Below are positions 23,889-33,095 of a DNA stretch of 33,097 nucleotides, in pieces (the stretch's first letter is position 1; every line of letters starts with the position of its first letter). The notes under the pieces are model-generated. The model worked only from the letters and a program-made list of their open reading frames with translations. It made no database searches and had not been told where the DNA came from. The translations under genes were made by a program, and so were the position numbers. The stretch comes from Actinomycetes bacterium (GTDB lineage Bacteria > Actinomycetota > Acidimicrobiia > Acidimicrobiales > RAAP-2): contig JAJZAC010000023.1 of the NCBI GenBank assembly GCA_021799615.1, positions 1 to 33,097 on the forward strand, read 5' to 3'.

Positions 23889-25370
23889 GTGCAGGTGTCG
23901 ACAGTCGGAGAAGCGGTGGCCGAGGAGCCGCGGGGCGCCGCCGCGCAGCGGACGGGACGCGTTCGGTTCCCGGCCGTGGTGGCCGTCGGGACGCTGGCGG
24001 CGACCGCCATGGTGGTCACCAGCACCCGGATCGGGTCGGGGCTCCATGACGCCCCGGCGCCGTGGTGGTTCTCCCTGCCGGGCGGGGTCAGCCCGTGGGC
24101 CCAGGTGGCGTTCTACGTGCCGACGGTGGCGTTCGTCGCGGCATGGTTCGCGCTCGGCCGGCAGGTCCGGGTCGCCGGTCTCGGACCGGTCCGGCGGTGG
24201 GTCGTGTTCGGCGCCTGGTCGCTCCCCTTCGTGGTCGGGCCCCCGATCTTCAGTCGTGACATCTACGCCTACATTGCCCAGGGACTGATCGCGCACGGGG
24301 GCCGCAATCCCTACCTGGTGAACCCGGGAGCGCTCCACGACCCGACACTGTTCAACTCGATCGCGATGGTCTGGCGGCACACCGCGTCGCCCTACGGACC
24401 GCTCTTCCTCGCACTCATGCGGGCCATCGCGGGCGTCGCCGGGCACTCCACGATCGGCCAGGTGATCGTCTTCCGCCTGCCGAACGTCGCCGGACTCGTG
24501 GTCGTGGGGATCTTCCTGCCGCGTCTCGCCCGCCGGCTGGGCGCGGACCCGGCCATGGCCTTCTGGCTGGGCGTGCTGAGCCCGCTGATGCTCTTCGGCT
24601 TCGTCTCCTCCGGCCACAACGACGGGCTGATGCTCGGACTGCTGGTGGCGGGGGTCGCCGTTGCGAAGGACGGCCGCTTCGTCCTCGGGATCGCCATCGT
24701 GACCCTGGCGGCACTGGTGAAGGCCCCGGCCGGGTTGGCCCTCGCCTTCCTGCTGGTGCACCGGTGGCGCGCCGAGCCGTCCACGCCGCGATGGCGGATC
24801 CTGGCCGATGGGATCGCCCTCCCCGTGGTGCTGAGCGTCGCGGTGACCGCGGCGGTCGGCGACGGGTGGACATGGCTGGAGCCGTCCACCTACGGGATCC
24901 CCGGCAAGGTCCACGTCATCGCCACCCCGTCCGTCGCCATCGCCAACGCGCTCCACGGGCTTCTGGCAGCGGTTGGCCTGCACGTGACCGCGCACACCGT
25001 GATCTCGGGGACCCAGGCGGCCGTGGCGCTCGCTGCGCTCGGTGGGTGCGCCTGGCTGTGGTGGAACACCGGGAGGTTGGAGGTGGTCCGGGCGACGGGG
25101 TTCGCGCTGGCGTTCGTGGTGCTGGGGAGCCAGGCGTTCTGGCCCTGGTACGCGTCGTGGGGACTGGTCCTGCTCGCCGCCACGACGATGCAGCGCAGCC
25201 GCGTGCTCGCCGTCGTGGCCGGGGTGGGGATGCTCATCGTGGGTCCCGGCGGCGTGCCGGAGCTCTCGGGATGGATGACCTACGTACTGGCGCCGGCGGA
25301 GCTCCTCGCGCTGGGGTACCTGCTCCGCCACGGGCGCCTCGTCGGGCTCCTCGAGGGGCGACATGGCTGA
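23889..25370 (+). CDS. GT-C mannosyltransferase, MptA/MptB-like
   Basis: Integral-membrane GT-C enzyme of the MptA/MptB (alpha-1,6-mannopyranosyltransferase) family, which extends lipomannan cores from polyprenyl-phosphate mannose on the outer membrane face. The 493-residue product has about 12 hydrophobic segments. The first external loop has the family motif SRDIYAYIAQGLIAHGGRNP, with the acidic Asp expected to be catalytic, followed by WRHTASPYGPLF and SGHNDGL. It is somewhat shorter than mycobacterial MptB. GTG 23889 is taken as start; GTG 23895 is equally possible. The next gene starts inside its end (8-nt overlap). Sugar specificity is inferred, not shown. Confidence 0.82.
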   Translation: MQVSTVGEAVAEEPRGAAAQRTGRVRFPAVVAVGTLAATAMVVTSTRIGSGLHDAPAPWWFSLPGGVSPWAQVAFYVPTVAFVAAWFALGRQVRVAGLGPVRRWVVFGAWSLPFVVGPPIFSRDIYAYIAQGLIAHGGRNPYLVNPGALHDPTLFNSIAMVWRHTASPYGPLFLALMRAIAGVAGHSTIGQVIVFRLPNVAGLVVVGIFLPRLARRLGADPAMAFWLGVLSPLMLFGFVSSGHNDGLMLGLLVAGVAVAKDGRFVLGIAIVTLAALVKAPAGLALAFLLVHRWRAEPSTPRWRILADGIALPVVLSVAVTAAVGDGWTWLEPSTYGIPGKVHVIATPSVAIANALHGLLAAVGLHVTAHTVISGTQAAVALAALGGCAWLWWNTGRLEVVRATGFALAFVVLGSQAFWPWYASWGLVLLAATTMQRSRVLAVVAGVGMLIVGPGGVPELSGWMTYVLAPAELLALGYLLRHGRLVGLLEGRHG

Positions 25371-26592
25371 GCCGGGCAGGACCACCGTGCTGGCGGGGCC
25401 GGGTGCGCCGGAGGAGGACGGCCGGAGCCGGGACGCCACCGAGCCCGGTCGACCTCGGCTCGGCGCCTGGTTGCTCGGGGTGGCCGGGCACCCGGCCACG
25501 ATCGTCCGGTCGTACCTGTTCTGGCCGGCGATCGCCTACGTCGTCGCGCGGGTGGCCACGTTCGGGGCCGTCGCCATCGCAAGCGCGTGGACCGGGCGCG
25601 GGATCGGCAGCACCCTCAACAAGTGGGACGGCACCTGGTTCCTGCGCGCCGCCGACACGGGCTGGCCGCGGCACCTGCCCATGTCGGGGGGCCACGTGCT
25701 CGCCAACCCGATCGCGTTCTTCCCCGTCTACCCGGGGCTGATCCGTCTCGTCGACCACCTCGTCCCGCTCTCGCCGCTCACCGTCGAGCTCCTCCTCACC
25801 GCGATGACCGGCCTCAGCGGCACGCTGGCCATCGCCGGGCTGGCCCGGCGAACCTGGGGCAGGGAGGTGGGCCGGCGGGCGGGCGTGCTCATCGCCGTGT
25901 TCCCGGGCTCGTTCATCTTCAGCCTCGGCTACTCCGAGGGCATCACCTTGACCTGCACCGCCCTCGGGCTGCTGGCGCTGATCGAGCGCCGCTGGTGGGT
26001 GGCGGGCCTGCTCGGGCTCGTGGCCACCGCCACCACGCCGGTGGCGCTCGCGTTCGCCGCCAGCTGCCTGGTGGCATCGGGCGTGGCCATCCGCTCGAGA
26101 CGGGAGTGGCGCTCGCTCGCGGCACCGGCCCTCGCCCCCCTCGGGATGGTGGCGTACCTGGTGTGGATCTGGCGGCACACGGGCAACCTGATGGCGTGGC
26201 GCCTGACCGAGCGTGACGGATGGCACAGCGGGCCGTCGATCGTCTACCCGTTCAGGGTCCTGTGGCGGTTCCTGTCCGATCCGCTCGCCCCCACGCTGAC
26301 CGGGCAGATTCTCGTGGCAGGCACCGTCGTCACGGTGATCGGTGTGGTCCGAGCGGTCCGCCAGCGCCAACCGCTCCCCGTCCTCGCCTACGGGATCGCC
26401 GCGGCCCTGCTCGCCGCCTGCTCGGCACCGGTCGGGCTCCGGCCCCGCTTCATCCTGCTGGCGTTCCCGATCGTGGTGTCGTTCGCCATCGGCGTGTCCC
26501 GGCGAACCTATGCGTTCCTCGTCGCGGCCTCCGCGCTGGCGCTGGTGGCGATGACGGCACTGGAGCTGACCTCGTGGGCTGTGTTCCCGTGA
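25363..26592 (+). CDS. Gpi18-like GT-C glycosyltransferase (PIG-V family)
   Basis: A 409-residue polytopic protein with about nine hydrophobic segments and a soluble N-terminus. The first loop has KWDGTWFLRAADTGW followed by NPIAFFPVYPGLIRL, matching the WDxxWY...FFPxYP pattern of Gpi18/PIG-V mannosyltransferases (COG5542), whose catalytic Asp lies in that loop; these use dolichol/polyprenyl-phosphate mannose. ATG 25363 overlaps the preceding mannosyltransferase by 8 nt and has GAGGGG upstream, so the pair is coupled. The last 85 nt overlap the 3' end of the opposing GT87 gene. The acceptor is unknown. Confidence 0.8.
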   Translation: MAEPGRTTVLAGPGAPEEDGRSRDATEPGRPRLGAWLLGVAGHPATIVRSYLFWPAIAYVVARVATFGAVAIASAWTGRGIGSTLNKWDGTWFLRAADTGWPRHLPMSGGHVLANPIAFFPVYPGLIRLVDHLVPLSPLTVELLLTAMTGLSGTLAIAGLARRTWGREVGRRAGVLIAVFPGSFIFSLGYSEGITLTCTALGLLALIERRWWVAGLLGLVATATTPVALAFAASCLVASGVAIRSRREWRSLAAPALAPLGMVAYLVWIWRHTGNLMAWRLTERDGWHSGPSIVYPFRVLWRFLSDPLAPTLTGQILVAGTVVTVIGVVRAVRQRQPLPVLAYGIAAALLAACSAPVGLRPRFILLAFPIVVSFAIGVSRRTYAFLVAASALALVAMTALELTSWAVFP

Positions 26593-27857
26593 GCGGGCGA
26601 CCCGCGTGGTCGTGGCGATCGACCGATCCCGCGACGTAGCACCCAGATCGCCACCAGGGCGAGGAACACGACCATCATGAAGAAGTAGGCGTTCCCGAGC
26701 ACCTGCTGCCATCCGTCGAGCGAGAGCTCCCGCCCGTTCCCGTAGGGCACGCGGAACACCGGGCTCCACCACAGTACGGCGAAGACGGCGAACGACCACA
26801 GGCGTCCGAGGCGAGGCCGGGTCGGCGCGAAGGTCATCCAGACCAGCAGCGGGACGACCCACACCAGGTGATGGACCCAGGTGATCGGTGAGACGAGGTC
26901 GCCCGTCGCCGAGACGACCACGAGCGCCAGGAGCGCGTCCTCACGGACGACGCGTGCGGCGAGCACGAGGCCGAGGCCTGCGACGATCGCGGCCAGCACG
27001 TCGATCGGCACCGTCGGGAGCTGGCGGCCGGCGAGTCGGTCGAGGGCGCCGAGCAGGCTCTGGTTGGAGATGTAGAACACACTTCCCATGCGGCTCGAGT
27101 CGTCGACGTACCGGGTCCAGTACTGCCAGGACCCGTGGGGGTTCACCGCGAAACCCAGGACGACGCATCCGACGAACGTGGCGAGCCCCGTCACCGCGGT
27201 CCGGACCCGGCGGGTCACGAGGAGATAGAGCACGTAGATGAGGGGAACGAGCTTCACCGCGGCCGCGACCCCGAGGAGGTAGCCCTGGGGCACCGCGCGA
27301 CCCCGCACGTGCAGCGGGGGTCCGAGGTCCACCCAGACGAGGACGGCGAGGACCAGGTTCACCTGGCCGAAGGAGTTCGTCAGGTTGACCGGGTTCAGCA
27401 GGAAGGCCGGATAGGAGAGGACGAGCGCCACCATCAGGCGACGCCGTAGGTCCAACGACGGGACGGCCATGCGGAGGGAGAGCGCGATGAGCGCCACCAG
27501 GCACCCGACGTTGACCGTCGAGACGATGACCTGGGCGGCGGCATCGGAGACCAGGCTGAGCGGGAGGAAGGCGATGGCGGCGAAGGGCGGATAGGTGAAG
27601 GGGAGGTGGATGGCCGAGTGCTGGAGACCGAGCGAGTAGAGCGCTGGATCGCTGACGTGCTCGGCTCCCATGAGGTAGACACGCAGATCGAGCTGGTTCA
27701 GGTCGATGCCCTGGCGGACGATCATCGCGTCGACCGTGAACGCCAGCGACAGGGCGGCGACCGCCCACCCGATCCGGGGCCACCACGCCGGCAGACGCGC
27801 CATGGTGCCGGCCGTTCGGATCGCCGGGCGCTCGTCACCGCCGGTCTCGAGGGGCAT
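26508..27857 (-). CDS. GT87-family (DUF2029) GT-C glycosyltransferase
   Basis: A 449-residue polytopic membrane protein. The N-terminal external loop DLRVYLMGAEHV followed by FTYPPFAAIAFLP is the GT87 signature (Asp likely catalytic), as in PimE-type alpha-1,2-mannosyltransferases using polyprenyl-phosphate mannose. A later loop shows ISNQSLLGALDR and SPITWVHHLVW, typical of the family. Start ATG 27857 has TACGAT 6 nt upstream (leaderless). After the last transmembrane segment (AIWVLRRG) a hydrophilic tail of about 35 residues runs antisense over the end of the neighbouring gene, probably a read-through extension after an ancestral stop was lost. The acceptor is unknown. Confidence 0.83.
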   Translation of the reverse strand: MPLETGGDERPAIRTAGTMARLPAWWPRIGWAVAALSLAFTVDAMIVRQGIDLNQLDLRVYLMGAEHVSDPALYSLGLQHSAIHLPFTYPPFAAIAFLPLSLVSDAAAQVIVSTVNVGCLVALIALSLRMAVPSLDLRRRLMVALVLSYPAFLLNPVNLTNSFGQVNLVLAVLVWVDLGPPLHVRGRAVPQGYLLGVAAAVKLVPLIYVLYLLVTRRVRTAVTGLATFVGCVVLGFAVNPHGSWQYWTRYVDDSSRMGSVFYISNQSLLGALDRLAGRQLPTVPIDVLAAIVAGLGLVLAARVVREDALLALVVVSATGDLVSPITWVHHLVWVVPLLVWMTFAPTRPRLGRLWSFAVFAVLWWSPVFRVPYGNGRELSLDGWQQVLGNAYFFMMVVFLALVAIWVLRRGIGRSPRPRGSPAHGNTAHEVSSSAVIATSASAEAATRNA

Positions 27858-27863
27858 TGCCGC

Positions 27864-27869
27864 ATCGTA
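27864..27869 (-). promoter_or_regulatory. GT87 gene -10 element (leaderless)
   Basis: TACGAT on the minus strand, 6 nt before ATG 27857. It fixes the start over upstream in-frame codons. Confidence 0.5.
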
Positions 27870-27983
27870 GGCGGACACCGGGCCCCCGAGCCGTCGTGTC
27901 GGGGGCGCGCGCGTCATGCCGGCCACCACTCGACCCCACGTTGGCCCGGCCTGGTGGTGACCCGTGCCGCGCCGGCCCACGGG

Positions 27984-28013
27984 GTCCGGGCGGTCACCCA
28001 CCGGAGCCCGGAC
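27984..28013. terminator. Hairpin downstream of the Nudix gene
   Basis: Arms GTCCGGGC (27984-27991) and GCCCGGAC (28006-28013); the 14-nt loop can itself pair GGT with ACC. It lies 65 nt after the Nudix stop in the minus direction. A second 7-bp hairpin, CGCCGGC/GCCGGCG, lies closer to the stop. No U-tract. The rest of the 27858-28078 gap shows no gene. Confidence 0.4.
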
Positions 28014-28078
28014 GGGCGCCCGTCGGCTGCCGCATCGCCGGCATGGCCGGCGGATCGCGAGGGCGCCGGGCCCGTTCC

Positions 28079-28864
28079 CTACGGGATCTCGTAGCGACCC
28101 GCGCCCGGTCGTCCGACGGGCGGGGCGACGTCGAGGGCCACCGCGAGCAGCTCCACCAGGACCCGGGCGGTCGCACCCCAGATGATCTCCCCGGCGGCCT
28201 CGAAGAACCAGACCGGGTACTCGCCGCCGGGACGCCCGTCGAGCCCGGGCCGGCCGGGCACGGCCCACCACTCCTCGGCGAACACCCCGTCAGCCAACAG
28301 GTCGGCCAGGGCCAGGTCGAACACCCGCTCAACCTCGGTCGGCTGGGGAACCAGGGTGGGCCGGGCGGGGAGGGTGGCGACCACCGGCGTCATCACCGTG
28401 TTGGAGCCGACGGTGGGGAGCGAGGTGAGGTGGCGGACCACCCGCACCGATGCCGGGTCCAGCCCCACCTCCTCGCTGGCCTCGCGCCGTGCGGCGTCCT
28501 CGATGCCCTCCTCCGCGTCGAGCCTGCCCCCGGGGAACGCCACCTCGGCCCGGTGGGACCGCAGGTGGGCAGCCCGGACGGTCAGGACGACGCGGGTCTC
28601 GCCCGCCTCCTCGAACAGGGGGACGAGCACGGCGGCGCGGGTGCCGTCCACGTCGCTCCCGTTGATGCCGCGCACCACGGCCACCTCGGCGGTGTCGAGC
28701 CCGGCGGCGGGGCGGTAGGCGGCCAACCGGGCCGTGACCCGGGCCAGGTCCAGCCCGTGGCGGGCGGCCGGGGCCAGGTGGCCCCACGGGGGCGGCCCGC
28801 CGGGCCGGTGGACGGCGGGCCGGCGGATGACCTGCCGGGCGGTTCCTTCGGAGGCGAGCGGCAT
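28079..28864 (-). CDS. Nudix hydrolase, CoA pyrophosphatase type
   Basis: A 261-residue Nudix protein. The Nudix box GGRLDAEEGIEDAARREA followed by SEEVGL fits GX5EX7REUXEEXGU with all metal-binding glutamates. Directly upstream is LTVRAAHLRSHRAEVAFPGG, which resembles the extra motif of CoA-diphosphatases (NudL/YeaB), so it probably cleaves CoA or acyl-CoA to 3',5'-ADP and phosphopantetheine. The N-terminus (1-70) is Arg/Pro-rich and variable. ATG 28864 is preceded by TACCCT at 8 nt; the upstream open frame shows no homology. It is divergent from the YbjQ gene. Confidence 0.87.
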   Translation of the reverse strand: MPLASEGTARQVIRRPAVHRPGGPPPWGHLAPAARHGLDLARVTARLAAYRPAAGLDTAEVAVVRGINGSDVDGTRAAVLVPLFEEAGETRVVLTVRAAHLRSHRAEVAFPGGRLDAEEGIEDAARREASEEVGLDPASVRVVRHLTSLPTVGSNTVMTPVVATLPARPTLVPQPTEVERVFDLALADLLADGVFAEEWWAVPGRPGLDGRPGGEYPVWFFEAAGEIIWGATARVLVELLAVALDVAPPVGRPGAGRYEIP

Positions 28865-28939
28865 CGCCCTCCAGGGTACGGCCCGGCCGCCGCCGATCGG
28901 GCGGCGGAGGTGGTCCCGACCCCCCGAGGCGCGTCCCGG

Positions 28940-28945
28940 TAGCGT
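28940..28945 (+). promoter_or_regulatory. YbjQ-gene -10 element
   Basis: TAGCGT, identical to the purN-purH hexamer, 7 nt before an in-frame GTG at 28953 and 100 nt before the preferred ATG 29046. Transcription probably starts near 28952. Confidence 0.4.
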
Positions 28946-29045
28946 GGTCCCGGTGGCGCCGGCACCCGGAGACCCCCGGTCGCACCGGGACCGGAGGGTC
29001 CGCCGACCCGGGGCTGGCCCGGGGGAGTCGAGCGAGGGAGGGACC

Positions 29046-29402
29046 ATGTACGAACAGCCCCAGGCGCCGGTGGCGGCCGTGCCCATCACCACCGCGCTCG
29101 AGTTCCCCGAGTGGCGGATCGAGCGGAGCCTCGGCATGGTCTTCGGCGTGGTGGTGCGGTCCATGGGCGCCATCAAGGGGATCGGTGCCGGGTTCAAGGC
29201 CATGGCCGGCGGCGAGGTCAAGCAGTACACGCGCCTGGTGGAGGACAGCCGGCGCCACGCCCTCGACCGCATGATCGAGAACGCCCGCGTGCTCGGGGCC
29301 AACGGCATCGTCCAGATGCGCTTCGACTCGTCGGAGATGGGACAGTCGCTGACCGAGATCGTCGCCTACGGCACCGCCGTGGTCCTCGGACCCCGGGCGT
29401 GA
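29046..29402 (+). CDS. YbjQ-family (UPF0145) protein
   Basis: A 118-residue protein of the YbjQ/UPF0145 family (Pfam 'putative heavy-metal-binding domain'; pentameric in solved structures, function unknown). Recognisable parts: GMVFGVVVRSMGAIKGIGAG, the helix with EDSRRHALDRMIENARVLGAN, and GIVQMRFDSSE, ending IVAYGTAVVL. Length is slightly above the usual 100-110. ATG 29046 has a strong GGGAGG Shine-Dalgarno; an in-frame GTG at 28953 next to a -10 could add 31 Arg/Pro-rich residues. The small membrane-protein gene follows 19 nt later, likely co-transcribed. Confidence 0.85.
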   Translation: MYEQPQAPVAAVPITTALEFPEWRIERSLGMVFGVVVRSMGAIKGIGAGFKAMAGGEVKQYTRLVEDSRRHALDRMIENARVLGANGIVQMRFDSSEMGQSLTEIVAYGTAVVLGPRA

Positions 29403-29421
29403 GCGGGCAGCCCGGGCCACG

Positions 29422-29643
29422 GTGATGGGCGTGGTGCTGGCGCTCGTCGCGCTGGTCGTCGCGGGGTTCGTCGTGGCCAGCATCTTCGTCCGGCGCCACG
29501 CCGAGTCCGACCGGCCCCAGCCGGGGTGGCGACCCACCGACGAACTGTTCAACGACCCGTCGACGGACCGGGTCATGCGGGTGTGGCTCGATCCCGCCGG
29601 TGAGCGGCACTACGTGGCCGAGGCGCGTCGCAAGACGGCCTGA
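29422..29643 (+). CDS. Small single-pass membrane protein, unknown
   Basis: A 73-residue protein not recognised as a named family. The first 24 residues (from VLALVALVVAGFVVASIFV) form one transmembrane helix; positive residues RRHAESDR follow, indicating N-out/C-in. The tail has WRPTDELFNDPSTDRVMRVW and AGERHYVAEAR, a compact soluble end. Start GTG 29422, ATG 29425 or GTG 29431 are all possible; no good Shine-Dalgarno. Codon use is like its neighbours. Being 19 nt after the YbjQ gene suggests a shared job, but none can be named. Confidence 0.65.
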   Translation: MMGVVLALVALVVAGFVVASIFVRRHAESDRPQPGWRPTDELFNDPSTDRVMRVWLDPAGERHYVAEARRKTA

Positions 29644-29644
29644 G

Positions 29645-29671
29645 CGGAGCCGGGGCGCCACGCCGGCTCCG
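29645..29671. terminator. Bidirectional hairpin between convergent genes
   Basis: Perfect 9-bp arms CGGAGCCGG (29645-29653) and CCGGCTCCG (29663-29671), 9-nt loop, placed one base after the small-membrane-protein stop and before the opposing dehydrogenase stop at 29697. It could terminate both transcripts. No U-tract. Confidence 0.55.
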
Positions 29672-29696
29672 GCGCGCTGCTCCCCGGGCGACCCGG

Positions 29697-30854
29697 TCAC
29701 CCGGCGGCCGGCGGTCCGGTGTCGAGCCAGTCGAGGTCGAGGTCGTCGACCCCCGGACAGCCGAGCAGGGTGAGGGTGCGGGTCAGGTCGGCCCGCAGGA
29801 CGTCGAGCAGGCGTTCGACGCCGGCCGTCCCGGCGACGGCCAGCGCGTACAGGTAGGGGCGGCCGACGAGCACGGCGGCCGCCCCCATCGCCATCGCCTT
29901 GACCACGTCGCTGCCCCGGCGCACTCCGCTGTCGAGGAGCACCGGCACGGACCGGGCCACCTCGGCCACCACGTCGGGCAGGACGTCGAGGGTGGCAGGA
30001 GCACCGTCGAGCTGGCGGCCGCCATGGTTGGAGACCACGATGCCCCCCGCCCCGGCGTCGAGGGCGCACCGGGCGTCGGCCGCGCCCAGCACCCCCTTCA
30101 CCACCACCGGGCCGTCCCACCGGTCGGCCATGGCGGCGATGTCGTCCCACGTGAACGGCGACCCGCCGGCCGCCACCAACCCCACGGTGGGGCCACCGGG
30201 ATCCGGGTTGCGACGGTCGGCCAGGGCGGACCGTCCCATGCGGAGCGCCCACCCCGGCCGGGCGGCCACCTGGCCGGCCAGACGGACCGCCCCACGCGGT
30301 CGCACCCGCATCGATCCCGTGAAGCCGTTGCGGCGGTCCCGCTCCCGGTTGCCGAGGGCCGGTGTGTCCACCGTGACCATGAGGACCTCGTAGCCGGCAG
30401 CGGCGGCACGGTCGATGAGCGGCTCCCACTCGGCCCGGCCCCCGGGCGCGTACAGCTGGTACCAGAGGGGACGGTCACCACCCCCGAGGGAGGCGGCCAC
30501 GCGCTCGGGGGAGGCTCCGGCCACCGCGCTCAGCACGGCGACGGTCCGCCGCGACCGGGCGGCCCGGGCCACCCCGGCGGCTCCGTCGGGGTGCAGCGCG
30601 GTCACGAGCCCGCACGGGGCGAGGAGCACCGGCAGGGAGAGGGCGCGGCCGAACAGCTCGATGCCGAGGCGCGGCTCACCGGCGGCGGCCGCCATGCGGG
30701 GCCGGAACCCGACGGCGCGGAACGCCGCCTCGTTGCGCGCCCGGGTCAGCTCGTCGTCGGCGGCACCGTCGACGTAGTCGAAGAGGGCACGGGGGACGGC
30801 CCGTGCCGCAAGCCGGCGCGCCTCGGCCACACTGGTGATGCGGGACGGGTCCAC
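29697..30854 (-). CDS. FMN-dependent alpha-hydroxy-acid dehydrogenase (LldD-like)
   Basis: A 385-residue TIM-barrel flavoenzyme oxidising an L-2-hydroxy acid. Family landmarks: FDYVDGAADDE (active-site Tyr), LAPCGLVTALHPDG, WYQLYA, MVTVDTPALGNRERDRRNGF, VVVKGVL (Lys), and the catalytic loop IVVSNHGGRQLDGA with His and Arg, then LLDSGVRRGSDVVKAMAMGA. The substrate may be lactate, but other hydroxy acids are possible; the mycofactocin maturase MftD is a relative, though no mycofactocin genes are nearby. GTG 30854 has a GAGGAGG Shine-Dalgarno 5 nt away. A strong hairpin lies in its leader. groEL lies upstream on the same strand, 214 nt away. Confidence 0.88.
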   Translation of the reverse strand: MDPSRITSVAEARRLAARAVPRALFDYVDGAADDELTRARNEAAFRAVGFRPRMAAAAGEPRLGIELFGRALSLPVLLAPCGLVTALHPDGAAGVARAARSRRTVAVLSAVAGASPERVAASLGGGDRPLWYQLYAPGGRAEWEPLIDRAAAAGYEVLMVTVDTPALGNRERDRRNGFTGSMRVRPRGAVRLAGQVAARPGWALRMGRSALADRRNPDPGGPTVGLVAAGGSPFTWDDIAAMADRWDGPVVVKGVLGAADARCALDAGAGGIVVSNHGGRQLDGAPATLDVLPDVVAEVARSVPVLLDSGVRRGSDVVKAMAMGAAAVLVGRPYLYALAVAGTAGVERLLDVLRADLTRTLTLLGCPGVDDLDLDWLDTGPPAAG

Positions 30855-30883
30855 GGTTGCCTCCTCGTGGGTGCAGCTGGAGC

Positions 30884-30906
30884 GGGCGGGTCCTTCGGAC
30901 CCGCCC
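30884..30906 (-). terminator. 10-bp hairpin in the dehydrogenase leader
   Basis: GGGCGGGTCC (30884-30893) and GGACCCGCCC (30897-30906) with a 3-nt loop (GAA on the minus strand), 29 nt before GTG 30854. It may be a second groESL terminator, an attenuator, or a leader structure; no U-tract distinguishes these. Confidence 0.45.
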
Positions 30907-31000
30907 ATTCGACCGCACGGAGGGTCGCCGGCGCAATCGTCCCGGGACGCGGGTCGCGGCCGGTCCCCGGGGGCGGAGACGACCGGAGGGCGGAGACGAC

Positions 31001-31030
31001 GATGGCCGGGCCCCCGGGGGCCCGGCCATC
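31001..31030. terminator. groEL terminator, 30-bp perfect palindrome
   Basis: Every base of 31001-31030 matches its reverse complement: arms GATGGCCGGGCCC and GGGCCCGGCCATC around CCGG. It lies 38 nt after the groEL stop. A smaller 6-bp hairpin (31043-31057) sits between. A direct repeat GCGGAGACGAC follows. The remaining 30855-31068 gap shows no gene. Confidence 0.7.
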
Positions 31031-31068
31031 GCATCACACGGAGCGCCCGGTGGGCGCCGTGCCCGTGC

Positions 31069-33014
<1,946 letters not shown>

Positions 33015-33040
33015 GTGGATCTGGCCTCCTGTGGTCGCGT

Positions 33041-33067
33041 TTGGCACTCCATGGTTCCGAGTGCCAA
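33041..33067. promoter_or_regulatory. CIRCE element (HrcA operator)
   Basis: TTGGCACTC (33041-33049), 9-nt spacer, GAGTGCCAA (33059-33067): a perfect 9-bp inverted repeat differing from the CIRCE consensus TTAGCACTC-N9-GAGTGCTAA by one symmetrical base. It overlaps the groES -10 and start point, so HrcA binding would block transcription until heat stress. Confidence 0.93.
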
Positions 33068-33095
33068 CGATAGCGGCCCTGCGGCCCCTTGGCAA
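33067..33095 (-). promoter_or_regulatory. groES promoter
   Basis: Minus strand: TTGCCA (33095-33090), 17-nt spacer, TATCGT (33072-33067). This is the best sigma-70-type promoter in the window; the CIRCE element begins at its -10. Confidence 0.75.

Noticed and set aside
29697-30854. Mycofactocin maturase MftD
   Set aside because: Related sequence family, but no mftA-C, mftE or mftF genes are nearby; a general alpha-hydroxy-acid dehydrogenase call is safer.
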